From positions 1 to 64,000 of the forward strand of contig NZ_JAPDMS010000002.1 in NCBI RefSeq assembly GCF_026319365.1: a stretch of DNA of 64,000 nucleotides, given 5' to 3'. Below are positions 18,312-27,465 of the stretch, in pieces. Origin of the DNA: Methylophaga sp. OBS1 (GTDB lineage: Bacteria; Pseudomonadota; Gammaproteobacteria; Nitrosococcales; Methylophagaceae). Positions within the stretch are counted from its first letter, which is position 1. Every line of letters starts with the position of its first letter. The notes below the pieces were generated by a model that ran no database searches, was not told the DNA's origin, and was given only the letters and a program-made list of their open reading frames with translations. The translations under genes were made by a program, and so were the position numbers.

Positions 18312-19348
18312 AACCACTTTTTATCCCGTTTTTACTGATCACCAGCCTGCTGGTCACAGCCTGTGGTGACAGCGAACGTGCCCGACAGGCTAAATTCTAT
18401 GCTTTTGGCACCGAGATTGATGTCAGTCTTTATGGTGTTGATGCCGAAACCGCTGACAAAACCATCGATGTGCTGGAACAGGCTTTCAATAACGTCAATG
18501 ACACCTGGCATGCCTGGCAGCCCAGTACGCTGACCCGAATCAACGAGGCGATTGCTGCCGGCGAAACAGTCGAGATCAAGCCCGAAGTTGCTGCGGTGAT
18601 CGAGGAAGCCGCTCTCTATGCCCATGACAGTCAGCATCTGTTCAACCCGGCCGCTGGCAAACTGTTTGAAATGTGGGGCTACCACCAGGACAACTGGTTT
18701 GAATCACGTCCGCCACCAGCGCAGGCTCAGATCGATGAATGGCTGGCCGCGGCACCGACCATGGACGATATTCATATCGATAATAATGTGCTGAGCAGTG
18801 ACAACCCGATGGTCAAACTGGGATTCGGCGGTTTTGCCAAGGGCACCGCCGTTGATGCCGCGATTACCGCACTGAAACAACAAGGTATTGAAAATGCAAT
18901 TATCAATATCGGCGGTGATCTTCGTGCCATCGGTAGTCATGGTGACCGACCCTGGCGCATCGGTATCCGTCACCCGCGTAAAGAGGGTGGCATGCTGGCC
19001 TCTGTCGCCATTCAGGGCGATGAGAGTGTTTTCACCTCTGGCGATTATGAACGCTTCTTCACTTATGAGGGCACTCGCTATCCCCATATTCTGGACCCCA
19101 GAACAGGTCAACCGGCCCGCGATAATATCTCGGTCACGGTGATTCACGAGCAGGCTGCCCGCGCTGATGCAGCGGCCACAGCCTTAGTTGTTGCCGGTGA
19201 TGAGTGGCCCCGGATTGCTGCCTCACTGGGCATTGATCATGTTATGCTGATGCGGGCTGACGGACAGATCGAAATGACAGCGGCCATGGCCGAACAAGTC
19301 AGGTTGAGTGATCCGAATCAGACTCCATTGATTCGTCAGGTACCCTAA
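18308..19348 (+). CDS. apbE: FAD:protein FMN transferase lipoprotein
   Basis: Periplasmic flavinyltransferase that attaches FMN to Thr of target proteins such as NqrB/NqrC or RnfG/RnfD. It is 346 residues. The lipoprotein signal ends LLVTAC (Cys about residue 19), so the protein is anchored in a membrane. Family segments include the start FYAFGTEIDVSLYG, GFGGFAKGTAVD, INIGGDLRAIG and HILDPRTGQPA, with a conserved DAAATALVV tail motif. It overlaps gshB by four bases (ATGA). A TonB-like gene follows after six bases. The flavinylated target is not in the window. Confidence 0.95.
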   Translation: MKPLFIPFLLITSLLVTACGDSERARQAKFYAFGTEIDVSLYGVDAETADKTIDVLEQAFNNVNDTWHAWQPSTLTRINEAIAAGETVEIKPEVAAVIEEAALYAHDSQHLFNPAAGKLFEMWGYHQDNWFESRPPPAQAQIDEWLAAAPTMDDIHIDNNVLSSDNPMVKLGFGGFAKGTAVDAAITALKQQGIENAIINIGGDLRAIGSHGDRPWRIGIRHPRKEGGMLASVAIQGDESVFTSGDYERFFTYEGTRYPHILDPRTGQPARDNISVTVIHEQAARADAAATALVVAGDEWPRIAASLGIDHVMLMRADGQIEMTAAMAEQVRLSDPNQTPLIRQVP

Positions 19349-19354
19349 TGACCC

Positions 19355-20374
19355 ATGGCAAGAATCACTGCCTCTGACAGACTGCTGTTTACCCTGCTGA
19401 TCTCGATTATCATTCACTTGATCATTGTGCTCGGCATCAGTTTTGACGTCTTCTCTGAACCGACTAACGCGCCGGTTAATAATCTGGAAATCACGCTGGT
19501 CAAACAGCAGGATCGGATCAAACCCGAAGAAGCCGATTTCCTCGCTCAGGCTGATAACGAAGGCGGCGGCGAGACCGACATCGCGACAGCGGAACCCACA
19601 CCGGCTTTACCCGTACCCATCGTCGAAGAAGCACCCAGTTCTGAACCGGTGCCGCCCATCGCCCAAACAGAAGTTGAGCCTGAACCAATGCCGGTGACTG
19701 AACCGGAGCCAGCCCCCGAACCACCCACCCCGGAACCCGAACCGGTGCCGCCTGAACCAGAGCCCAAACCCACGCCCCCCGTACCTGCTGAGCCGCAGCC
19801 AGAAAAATCGGTGAAAAAGCTGACGCAGGAGACTGCCGAGCGCAAAATCGAGACCGTGGATAAAGCGGAGACAAAGCCGGAACCGGAGGTTGAGGTCGCT
19901 CCAGAGCCAGCGCCCCGACCATCCGCCCGGGAAATGATGTTGCAGGCAAGGAATGAAATTCATGACCTGCAGAACAAGCTTGACGAAACCACTCGCGCCC
20001 TTAGCGATCGCCCCAAAAAGCGGCGAATTTCTGCCTCCACCAAGGAATTTGCGGCAGCGGCCTATATGAGGGCCTGGGAAATGAAAGTCGAAAATATCGG
20101 CAATATGAATTACCCGCAGGAAGCACGACGGCAGGGTTTGAATGGTAGCCTGATGCTGACGGTGGATATCAATCCAGATGGCAGCGTCCCGGCGGAGGGA
20201 ATTGTGATATCGCGTTCATCCGGCCATGAGGTGCTGGATGAAGCGGCCGTGCGAATAGTCCGGCTGGGTGCTCCCTATGCAGCAATACCGGACAATGTCC
20301 TCAAGGATAATGACATGCTGACCATTATCCGTACCTGGAAGTTTGAAACGGGGCAGGGCTTGTCGACCCGATGA
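19355..20374 (+). CDS. TonB-like energy transducer with long Pro/Glu linker
   Basis: A 339-residue protein. One N-terminal membrane segment (about 10-30, LLFTLLISIIIHLIIVLGI) carries the in-membrane His seen in TonB proteins. A Pro/Glu-rich stretch follows (about 75-185, many EPEP and PEPxP units). A helical region (about 190-230) and a C-terminal TonB-type beta domain (about 245-335, with NYPQEARRQGLNGSLML and VRIVRLGAPYA) complete it. It would couple proton-motive force to outer-membrane receptors, or act as the TonB-C partner of another system. No exbB/exbD or receptor gene is adjacent. It follows apbE by six bases. Confidence 0.85.
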   Translation: MARITASDRLLFTLLISIIIHLIIVLGISFDVFSEPTNAPVNNLEITLVKQQDRIKPEEADFLAQADNEGGGETDIATAEPTPALPVPIVEEAPSSEPVPPIAQTEVEPEPMPVTEPEPAPEPPTPEPEPVPPEPEPKPTPPVPAEPQPEKSVKKLTQETAERKIETVDKAETKPEPEVEVAPEPAPRPSAREMMLQARNEIHDLQNKLDETTRALSDRPKKRRISASTKEFAAAAYMRAWEMKVENIGNMNYPQEARRQGLNGSLMLTVDINPDGSVPAEGIVISRSSGHEVLDEAAVRIVRLGAPYAAIPDNVLKDNDMLTIIRTWKFETGQGLSTR

Positions 20375-20389
20375 GGCCACTTATAGGTA

Positions 20390-20417
20390 AAGGCCGGTAA
20401 CTGGCGTCACCGGCCTT
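20390..20417. terminator. Hairpin between convergent genes, possible bidirectional terminator
   Basis: The stem AAGGCCGGT (20390-20398) pairs with ACCGGCCTT (20409-20417) over a 10-base loop. It lies between the TonB-like gene (plus) and the host-attachment-like gene (minus). The stem is strong, but neither side has a long T-run, so efficiency is uncertain. Confidence 0.5.
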
Positions 20418-20425
20418 GGATTGCG

Positions 20426-20860
20426 CTACTGAAACAGATAATCACGGATTTCCGCTTCACTTTTATGAATCAGGTTTTTATTGATTGTCTGACTGATATG
20501 CTTCTGTGTCACGCTACCCAGGCTTTGCTTGAGCTTACCCAGAAAGCCGGGTGAAGAGATAATCACCAGATCGTTATAATCGCCGACGCGACGCGCGTTT
20601 TCCAGTCGCTCTCCAACATCGTGGGCAAAGTGCTGAACCTCGGTTTCCTTGGGTTCAGTGCGAGGCTCCATCGCGTGACGCCCTCCCTGACCATGACTAT
20701 CAAAAGAACGGCCGGCATCATCAGACATCAGTTCCTCTCCCTTGAGGCGGCTGGCACTGTTGATAAGATCATCCACTTCTTTAAGCGGGCTGGTCCGGCT
20801 TTCCACCGAAAAGATTCTGGCGCGGCTGCTCTCGGCAACGACGACCCATTTTTTCTTCAT
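20426..20860 (-). CDS. Host-attachment-family small protein
   Basis: A protein of about 144 residues resembling the 'host attachment protein' family (Pfam Host_attach), first linked to plant attachment in Agrobacterium but widespread in free-living Proteobacteria. The start KKKWVVVAESSRARIF and the segment VISSPGFLGKLKQSL, with a C-terminal NKNLIHKSEAEIRDYL, are typical. It has no signal peptide and is probably cytoplasmic, with a fold resembling peptide-chain-release-factor-like proteins; the function is not settled. ATG 20860 is chosen because AAGGAG lies seven to eight bases upstream; longer forms lack a site. It stands alone and converges with the TonB-like gene. Confidence 0.8.
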   Translation of the reverse strand: MKKKWVVVAESSRARIFSVESRTSPLKEVDDLINSASRLKGEELMSDDAGRSFDSHGQGGRHAMEPRTEPKETEVQHFAHDVGERLENARRVGDYNDLVIISSPGFLGKLKQSLGSVTQKHISQTINKNLIHKSEAEIRDYLFQ

Positions 20861-21010
20861 AGTCGATACTCCTTCTCGCTTGGGTGAGACAAGCAACACA
20901 AGAACAACAAGCGCTGAACTGTCCCATGTTGTTAATCAATAGAAGGTTCAATTCGACTATAGCAAACTCTTCAGGGGTTTGTCTGCGCCTGGCTTAACAA
21001 AATAAAATGC

Positions 21011-21634
21011 TTATTTTTCATTAACTTGCGCAACACTATAACCTTGTGCCGCTTTACTGATATCACTGTATTGCAGCGGCAACGCGGCCTTCAGCCGGTC
21101 GGCCAGTTGCTGCACTTTTTTTATTTCCCCCTGCTTCAGTTCCAGCTCGATTTCATGGATAACTGACCGGCGCTCTCCGGCACGCACTTCACCTCGGTCA
21201 TAAGCCATTTCAATACAGGTCCCATCCTCCAGTTGCAGTGGTAGCACCAGCCGCTCAAACTCAGTGGTGAATAACGGTGCCAGGGCTGTCCAGATCTGCG
21301 GATTCTCCACCAGCGGCGCCAGTTCAGTCTGCATTAACAGGGCCTTATCAAACTCAGGGCCCGTCAACGGATGCTCCCATTCTTGGCGCTGATGCAAACC
21401 GTTTTCGGCCTGGCCAGTGCATTTGACGGTCTGTAGCCACTGCTCACCAATCTGACGCAGCCGCAGTCCGGCACCGAACCTTTTCAGCTCAAGGTCAGGG
21501 GTATCGAAATAGGTGCTGAGCAAATGAATCCGCTGGCTGGGTTGTTCCGACATCGCCATCAGCCAGTCCAATTTTTCCAGATCCAGCGATTCGTCCTGGC
21601 TGACCTGAAGTTTAATTTCCTGTTCCAGACTCAT
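21011..21634 (-). CDS. CYTH-domain protein (YgiF-like inorganic triphosphatase)
   Basis: A 207-residue protein whose N-terminus holds the CYTH signature ExExK (EQEIK, residues 4-8). Alternating charged strands follow, such as [22 protein letters not shown] and EWEHPL, with Glu/Arg/Lys residues lining a triphosphate tunnel. CYTH proteins hydrolyse inorganic triphosphate or thiamine triphosphate. It lacks the C-terminal CHAD domain found in E. coli YgiF, so it is the short form. The start overlaps the uvrA stop by four bases, so it is probably cotranslated with uvrA. Confidence 0.85.
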   Translation of the reverse strand: MSLEQEIKLQVSQDESLDLEKLDWLMAMSEQPSQRIHLLSTYFDTPDLELKRFGAGLRLRQIGEQWLQTVKCTGQAENGLHQRQEWEHPLTGPEFDKALLMQTELAPLVENPQIWTALAPLFTTEFERLVLPLQLEDGTCIEMAYDRGEVRAGERRSVIHEIELELKQGEIKKVQQLADRLKAALPLQYSDISKAAQGYSVAQVNEK

Positions 21635-24453
21635 GATTTCAGCAAGGGTTTAAGATAATGGCCGGTGTAGGAGGATTCATGCTCGGCGACCGATTCCGGG
21701 GTCCCGGTCGCCACCACCATACCGCCACGGGAGCCCCCTTCCGGTCCCATATCGATAATCCAGTCGGCAGTCTTGATCACATCCAGGTTATGCTCGATAA
21801 CGACGATGGTGTTACCACGATCCCGCAGGCTGTGCAGGACTTTCAGCAGTTGCTCGATATCGTAGAAATGCAGGCCGGTGGTGGGCTCATCAAGCACGTA
21901 CAAGGTCTTGCCGGTATCGCGTTTGGACAGCTCCTTGGCCAGTTTGACCCGCTGTGCTTCCCCCCCAGACAGCGTCGTCGCATTCTGTCCCAGTTTGATA
22001 TAAGTGAGACCCACATCAATCAGTGTCTGCAGTTTCTTGGCGACCACCGGGATGTTTTCGAAAAAGACACTCGCTTCCTCGATGGTCATATCCAGCACTT
22101 CAGTGATGGTTTTGCCCTTGTAGCGGATATCCAGGGTTTCGCGGTTATAACGGGCCCCTTTGCAGACATCGCAGGGCACATAGATATCAGGCAGGAAGTG
22201 CATCTCGACCTTAATCAGGCCATCACCCTGGCAGGCTTCACAGCGACCGCCCTTCACATTAAAACTGAAGCGGCCGGGTCCGTAACCACGGGAACGGGCT
22301 TCCGGTGTGCCGGCAAACAGTTCACGAATCGGAGTAAACAGGCCGGTATAGGTCGCCGGGTTGGATCGCGGCGTTCTGCCAATCGGGCTCTGGTTGATGG
22401 CCACCACCTTGTCCAGTTGATCCAGCCCCAGAATATCCTGGTGCGGCGCCGGTTCATCGGAAGACCCGTTCAGGGTTCTGGCCGTGAGCTTCAACAAGGT
22501 CTCGTTGATCAGCGTCGATTTACCCGAACCGGATACGCCGGTCACGCAGGTCATCAATCCCACCGGAATATCGATGTCGACATTCTGCAGGTTATTGCCA
22601 CAGGCCCCGCGCAGGCCGATGACTTTACCGGCATGAAACTTCTCGCGCTGGTCAGGCACTTCAATTTTGCGCTTACCAGACAGGAACTGACCGGTGAGTG
22701 ACTGCTCACAGTCCATGATATCCTGAGGCGAACCCTGGCAGACAATATCGCCGCCATGGACCCCGGCTCCCGGACCGATATCCAGCACATAATCGGCCGT
22801 GCGAATCGCATCTTCGTCATGCTCGACCACGATCACGGTATTCCCCAAATCACGCAGTCGGGTCAACGTCGCCAGAAGCCTGTCATTATCGCGCTGATGC
22901 AGACCAATGGAAGGTTCATCCAGGATATACATCACGCCGACGAGGCCAGCGCCAATCTGACTGGCCAGTCGAATCCGCTGCGCTTCACCACCGGACAGGG
23001 TCTCGGCACTGCGTGCCAGGTTGAGATAATCCAGTCCCACATTGACCAGAAAACTCAAACGGGCAGAAATTTCAGTAATGATCTTGGCAGCAATTTCGCC
23101 CCGATTGCCCGGCAGACTCAAGGTCTCGAAGAACTTACTGGCCTCGCCGATGGGCATTTGGGTGACTTCCGGCAACGTGGTTTCATTGATAAAGACGTGT
23201 CTTGAAGCCAAGTTCAGACGGGTACCATTACAATCCGGGCAGGCGCGCACCGAGTGAAAACGGGCGAGTTCTTCCCGCACGCTGTTGGACTCGGTTTCGT
23301 GATAGCGCCGCTGCATATTGGGAATAATGCCTTCAAACGGATGCTTGCGCGCCACCTGTTTGCCGCGATCGCCCATGTATTTGAATTCAATTGCGGTAGT
23401 GCCGCTGCCGTAGAGCAATACCTGGCGAACCTCTTCAGATAAGTCTTCAAACGACGTTTCCAGATCAAACTGATAATGCTTGGCCAGTGACTGCAGCATT
23501 TGATAATAGTAGGCATTGCGGCGATCCCAGCCACGAATGGCACCGGCAGTCAGGCTCATTTCCGGATGCGACACCACACGGGCCGGATCAACAAACTGCT
23601 TGACGCCCAGACCGTCACAGGTACCACAGGCGCCGGCCGGGTTATTGAAAGAGAACATGCGCGGTTCAAGTTCAGAAATCGAATAACCACATTGAGGACA
23701 GGCAAAACGGGCTGAAAACAGGGTTTCATCACTGTCGTCATCCATATCGACGACTTTGGCCACGCCATCAGCCATGTTTAAAGCCGTTTCAAAGGATTCA
23801 GCGAGGCGCTGCTGCAAGTCATCACGTACTTTAAAACGGTCGACGACGGCTTCAATGGTGTGTTTCTTGCGCAGTTCCAACTCGGGCGGGTTATCCAGCT
23901 CAATCACCTGACCATTGACCCGGGCACGGACAAAGCCCTGAATCCGTAATTCTTCCAGCACATCACGGTGCTCGCCTTTGCGGTCCTGAATCACCGGTGC
24001 CAGCAGCATCAGCTTTTTGCCTTCGGGCATAGCAAGCACCATATCGACCATCTGACTGACGGTCTGGGCGGCCAGCGGTTGATGATGTGTCGGACAGCGC
24101 GGCTCGCCGGCACGGGCAAACAGCAGCCGCAGGTAATCGTAGATCTCGGTGATGGTGCCCACGGTGGAACGCGGATTGTGAGACGTAGATTTCTGCTCGA
24201 TGGATATCGCCGGTGACAAACCTTCAATATGGTCGACATCGGGCTTTTCCATCATCGACAGAAACTGACGCGCATAAGCGGACAGGGATTCGACATAACG
24301 ACGCTGTCCTTCTGCGTATAATGTGTCGAACGCCAGCGAGGATTTTCCCGACCCGGAAAGGCCGGTGATCACAATCAGCGCATCTCTGGGTAAATCCAGA
24401 TCAATGTTCTTCAGGTTGTGGGTTCGGGCCCCACGGATGCTGATTTGCTTCAT
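21631..24453 (-). CDS. uvrA: UvrABC excinuclease subunit A
   Basis: DNA damage-recognition ATPase of nucleotide excision repair, about 940 residues. It has two ABC ATPase modules: Walker [12 protein letters not shown] near 33 and [11 protein letters not shown] near 635, each with an LSGGEAQR signature (near 490 and 830). Zinc-binding Cys pairs lie near 250-280 (CPQCGY, CGTCDG) and near 740 ([14 protein letters not shown]). I chose start 24453 because it aligns with the E. coli N-terminus ([13 protein letters not shown]). An in-frame ATG eight codons upstream (24477) has a slightly better GGA site and is possible. Divergent from the YajR-like gene. I saw no convincing LexA box. Confidence 0.97.
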   Translation of the reverse strand: MKQISIRGARTHNLKNIDLDLPRDALIVITGLSGSGKSSLAFDTLYAEGQRRYVESLSAYARQFLSMMEKPDVDHIEGLSPAISIEQKSTSHNPRSTVGTITEIYDYLRLLFARAGEPRCPTHHQPLAAQTVSQMVDMVLAMPEGKKLMLLAPVIQDRKGEHRDVLEELRIQGFVRARVNGQVIELDNPPELELRKKHTIEAVVDRFKVRDDLQQRLAESFETALNMADGVAKVVDMDDDSDETLFSARFACPQCGYSISELEPRMFSFNNPAGACGTCDGLGVKQFVDPARVVSHPEMSLTAGAIRGWDRRNAYYYQMLQSLAKHYQFDLETSFEDLSEEVRQVLLYGSGTTAIEFKYMGDRGKQVARKHPFEGIIPNMQRRYHETESNSVREELARFHSVRACPDCNGTRLNLASRHVFINETTLPEVTQMPIGEASKFFETLSLPGNRGEIAAKIITEISARLSFLVNVGLDYLNLARSAETLSGGEAQRIRLASQIGAGLVGVMYILDEPSIGLHQRDNDRLLATLTRLRDLGNTVIVVEHDEDAIRTADYVLDIGPGAGVHGGDIVCQGSPQDIMDCEQSLTGQFLSGKRKIEVPDQREKFHAGKVIGLRGACGNNLQNVDIDIPVGLMTCVTGVSGSGKSTLINETLLKLTARTLNGSSDEPAPHQDILGLDQLDKVVAINQSPIGRTPRSNPATYTGLFTPIRELFAGTPEARSRGYGPGRFSFNVKGGRCEACQGDGLIKVEMHFLPDIYVPCDVCKGARYNRETLDIRYKGKTITEVLDMTIEEASVFFENIPVVAKKLQTLIDVGLTYIKLGQNATTLSGGEAQRVKLAKELSKRDTGKTLYVLDEPTTGLHFYDIEQLLKVLHSLRDRGNTIVVIEHNLDVIKTADWIIDMGPEGGSRGGMVVATGTPESVAEHESSYTGHYLKPLLKS

Positions 24454-24527
24454 CCCGGGAACGCTTATATTTTTCATCAGGTTTCCGTAGTAAAATCAAA
24501 CGGATCAATATACTCTGTCCAACTATC

Positions 24528-25913
24528 ATGACGCAAAGACAAACTGACTCGACCGCAATGACTGCGTTGGAAAAACGCAGCATTTCAGGCCTATCCCTCA
24601 TTTTTGCCCTCAGAATGCTGGGCCTGTTCATGATCCTGCCGGTGTTTTCAATTTCTGCTCAGCAATACAGTGGCAGTACACCGATGCTGATCGGCCTGGC
24701 CATTGGGGCCTATGGCCTGACCCAGGCGCTGTTGCAGATCCCTTTCGGTATGCTGTCAGACCGTTTTGGTCGTAAAAAAATCATCAGTCTCGGACTGATT
24801 TTATTTGCCATCGGTAGCATTGTCGCCGCCATGGCCAGCAGCATTGAAATGGTGATTGTAGGCCGGCTGCTGCAGGGCAGTGGCGCCATTGCCGCGGCCG
24901 TGATGGCCCTGACTGCCGATCTGACCCGCGATGAGCAGCGCACCAAGGCGATGGCCAGCATCGGCATCAGTATTGGTTTGTCTTTCTCGGTGGCACTGGC
25001 AACGGGGGCCGCGCTTGAGCACTGGATTGGCCTGTCGGGCATTTTCTGGGCGACCGCGCTGATGGCCCTGCTGGGGCTGGCAGTGCTGCATTTCTGGGTG
25101 CCTTCGCCCCATCGTCGTGTTAGTCATCGTGATATCGAGCCGGTTCCAAAACAGTTCAAAAACGTCCTGGCCAATCCTCAAATCATGCGCCTGGTATTCA
25201 GCATTATGGTGCTGCATCTATTGTTAACTACCAGTTTCTTTGCCCTGCCGCTGGCATTGCAGAACGTCGCCGGTCTTGCCAAGAGCCAACACGCCCTCGC
25301 CTATCTGCCGATTCTGCTACTGGCTTTTGTCACCATGGTGCCGTTTATCATCATTGCCGAGAAAAAACGCAAAATGAAAGCGGTGTTTCTCGGCGCCATT
25401 GCCGTGCTGGGTCTCGCACAGCTGGGCTGGGCCCTGATGCCGGGCTCACTGGTTTCAATCCTGCTGTTTCTGTGGCTGTTTTTTACCGGCTTCAATATCC
25501 TGGAAGCCAGCCTGCCGTCGATGATGTCCAAGCTCAGTCCATTGGAGAACAAGGGGACAGCAATGGGGATTTATTCCAGTGCCCAGTTTCTCGGCGCCTT
25601 TATTGGCGGCGCCATGGGCGGCATGCTTTACGCCAACTTCGGGCTGGATGGGATTTTCTATGCCAGCAGCGCTTTGATTTTCATCTGGCTGCTTTTGGTA
25701 TTGCCGATGCAGGCACCGCGTCATTACAGTAATCGCATTATTCACATGAATGAAAGCGCTTTGGCCGACATTGATCTGTTTATCAACAAGCTCAATGCCA
25801 TTAAAGGGGTCAAAGAGACGATTGTGGTGCCGGAAGAAGAGGTCGCTTACGTCAAGTTCTCACCCGATGAAATCAATCTGTCTGAACTGGAGTCTTTCGC
25901 TTTTCAGCGTTAG
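24528..25913 (+). CDS. yajR: YajR-like major facilitator transporter with C-terminal soluble domain
   Basis: Inner-membrane transporter of 461 residues with about 12 hydrophobic segments. MFS motif A is GMLSDRFGRKKI (near 71-82). After the last membrane segment an approximately 65-residue soluble tail contains VKETIVVPEEEVAYVKFSPDEIN, which resembles the ferredoxin-like YAM domain of E. coli YajR. The substrate is unknown for the family. It sits between uvrA (divergent) and ssb (43 bases downstream), an arrangement found in many Gammaproteobacteria. ATG 24528 lacks a strong ribosome-binding site; an in-frame ATG at 24558 is an alternative. Confidence 0.88.
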   Translation: MTQRQTDSTAMTALEKRSISGLSLIFALRMLGLFMILPVFSISAQQYSGSTPMLIGLAIGAYGLTQALLQIPFGMLSDRFGRKKIISLGLILFAIGSIVAAMASSIEMVIVGRLLQGSGAIAAAVMALTADLTRDEQRTKAMASIGISIGLSFSVALATGAALEHWIGLSGIFWATALMALLGLAVLHFWVPSPHRRVSHRDIEPVPKQFKNVLANPQIMRLVFSIMVLHLLLTTSFFALPLALQNVAGLAKSQHALAYLPILLLAFVTMVPFIIIAEKKRKMKAVFLGAIAVLGLAQLGWALMPGSLVSILLFLWLFFTGFNILEASLPSMMSKLSPLENKGTAMGIYSSAQFLGAFIGGAMGGMLYANFGLDGIFYASSALIFIWLLLVLPMQAPRHYSNRIIHMNESALADIDLFINKLNAIKGVKETIVVPEEEVAYVKFSPDEINLSELESFAFQR

Positions 25914-25955
25914 CATCGTAGAATAAAACATTACATTTCAACCAAGGATTTTGCC

Positions 25956-26438
25956 ATGTCAGTAAATAAGGTCATTCTCGTCGGCCGCCTGGGCACCGAG
26001 CCCGAAAGCCGCGCATTCCCTAACGGTGGCTCGATCTGCAACCTGCGTATTGCCACCTCGGAAACCTGGAAAGATCGCCAGACCGGTGAACGCCAGGAAC
26101 GCACAGAATGGCATCGGGTTGTGCTACGTAACAAACTGGGTGAAATTGCTCAGCAGTACCTGCACAAGGGATCTCAGGTTTATATCGAAGGCCGGATTCA
26201 AACCCGCAAATGGCAGGATCAAAGCGGTCAGGATCGCTACACCACAGAAATCGTCGGTAACGAAATGACTATGCTCGACAGCAAAGGCAGCGGTGGCGGC
26301 GGTGGTGGTGACACCTCGTTCGACCAGCGTCCTCAGCAGCAATCAGGCGGCTATAATGCGCCGCAACCGGCCTCCAGTTCCGCTGGCCCCGACTATGGCG
26401 GTGATGCTGATTACTACGACGACGATATCCCGTTCTGA
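25956..26438 (+). CDS. ssb: Single-stranded DNA-binding protein
   Basis: Coats single-stranded DNA in replication and repair. It is 160 residues: an OB fold (1 to about 110) starting [15 protein letters not shown], a Gly/Gln/Pro-rich disordered linker with GSGGGGGG, and the acidic tip DDDIPF that binds partner proteins. AAGGA lies upstream of ATG 25956. A strong terminator follows. Its location next to uvrA is the classical uvrA-ssb neighbourhood. Confidence 0.98.
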   Translation: MSVNKVILVGRLGTEPESRAFPNGGSICNLRIATSETWKDRQTGERQERTEWHRVVLRNKLGEIAQQYLHKGSQVYIEGRIQTRKWQDQSGQDRYTTEIVGNEMTMLDSKGSGGGGGGDTSFDQRPQQQSGGYNAPQPASSSAGPDYGGDADYYDDDIPF

Positions 26439-26460
26439 GAAACACCTCAGACATCAAGAA

Positions 26461-26487
26461 AAGCCCCGCTCAGGGGCTTTTTTTTAT
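26461..26487 (+). terminator. Rho-independent terminator of ssb
   Basis: The stem AAGCCCC (26461-26467), a 5-base loop, and GGGGCTT (26473-26479) are followed by a T-run of about eight. It lies between ssb and the convergent deacetylase gene and may also act on the minus strand, where a shorter T-run follows. Confidence 0.92.
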
Positions 26488-26490
26488 GGC

Positions 26491-27411
26491 TTAACCCAAT
26501 AGCGCTTTCAGATGTGCAACCACACTGCGCCCCAGCGCTGACAAGGCATACCCGCCTTCCAGCACGGACACTATCCGGCCACCGGCATGGTGATCAGCCA
26601 CATGCTTTATCTGCTCACTGAGCCAGGCGTAATCATCCTCAACCAGGCACAGCTCCGACATATCATCCTCACGATGGCCATCAAAACCGGCCGAAATCAG
26701 AATCAACTCCGGCTTGAAAGCATTCAGGGCTGGTAGCCAATGTTGTTCGACACCGGGGCGTAGTTCATTCCCTTCCGCGCCGGCGGCAAGTGGCAGGTTG
26801 ATGATGCGTCCCTCATATTTAGGTTCGCCCACGCCCGGATAGAACGGATGCTGAAAACAAGAGCAGATCATAACCTGCTCATTATCAGCAAATATTTGCT
26901 CGGTGCCATTGCCGAAATGCGCATCAAAATCGATGATCGCGATACGGCTGAGATCATAGTTTTGCAGGGCATGCGCTGCGCCCACAGCGATGTTATTAAA
27001 CAGACAAAAGCCCATCGCTTTATCCCGTTCAGCATGGTGACCGGGTGGCCGCACGGCACAGAAAGCCAGCTGATGACGTTCCTGCATGACCAGGTCCACG
27101 GCTTCCACCACGGCACCGGCGGCACGTCTGGCAGCCACCAAGGTACCCGGCATCATTTGAGTGTCACCATCCAGCCAGACCTCTTCCTGACTGTCGAGCT
27201 TGTGAAAAATCTCATCGAGATAAGCCGTATCATGCACCCGCTCAAGTTGCTCTTTTGTCACCAGCGGTGCTTCAACATGCTGTAGTATCATCTCCAGACC
27301 GCTGGCGAGCAGCTGGTCATGAATCGCAGACAAACGCTCGGCCGTCTCCGGGTGGTAGGATACGGTCTGATGCAGCATGCAGTCGGGATGAGAAATGAAT
27401 GCTAGGGTCAT
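26491..27411 (-). CDS. Histone-deacetylase-family (AcuC-like) deacetylase
   Basis: Zinc-dependent class II HDAC-like amidohydrolase of 306 residues. Catalytic features are intact: the tandem His in RPPGHHAE, the zinc ligands Asp and His in DFDAHFGNGT, and the third Asp in SAGFDGHRED. Bacterial members deacetylate lysines (AcuC), polyamines or other amides; the substrate cannot be read from sequence. It is transcribed divergently from a PatZ-like protein acetyltransferase with only about 54 bases between the starts. This context favours a protein-lysine deacetylase. The start at 27411 (MTLAFISHPDC) fits the family. Confidence 0.88.
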   Translation of the reverse strand: MTLAFISHPDCMLHQTVSYHPETAERLSAIHDQLLASGLEMILQHVEAPLVTKEQLERVHDTAYLDEIFHKLDSQEEVWLDGDTQMMPGTLVAARRAAGAVVEAVDLVMQERHQLAFCAVRPPGHHAERDKAMGFCLFNNIAVGAAHALQNYDLSRIAIIDFDAHFGNGTEQIFADNEQVMICSCFQHPFYPGVGEPKYEGRIINLPLAAGAEGNELRPGVEQHWLPALNAFKPELILISAGFDGHREDDMSELCLVEDDYAWLSEQIKHVADHHAGGRIVSVLEGGYALSALGRSVVAHLKALLG

Positions 27412-27465
27412 TGTTACCAGTCATGCCTAAAAGGTCATAATCCCATAGCTTATCAGGAAGGAGTG

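Noticed and set aside
19580..19910. DNA tandem repeat in the TonB-like gene
   Set aside because: The repetition is at protein level (Pro/Glu units) with varied codons, not an exact nucleotide repeat array.
21658..22701. 347-codon open frame on the plus strand
   Set aside because: It is fully antisense to the strongly supported uvrA gene, shows no recognisable domain, and reflects codon structure of the other strand.
24454..24527. LexA box controlling uvrA
   Set aside because: No CTG-N10-CAG pattern with the expected AT-rich centre was found in the short divergent gap.
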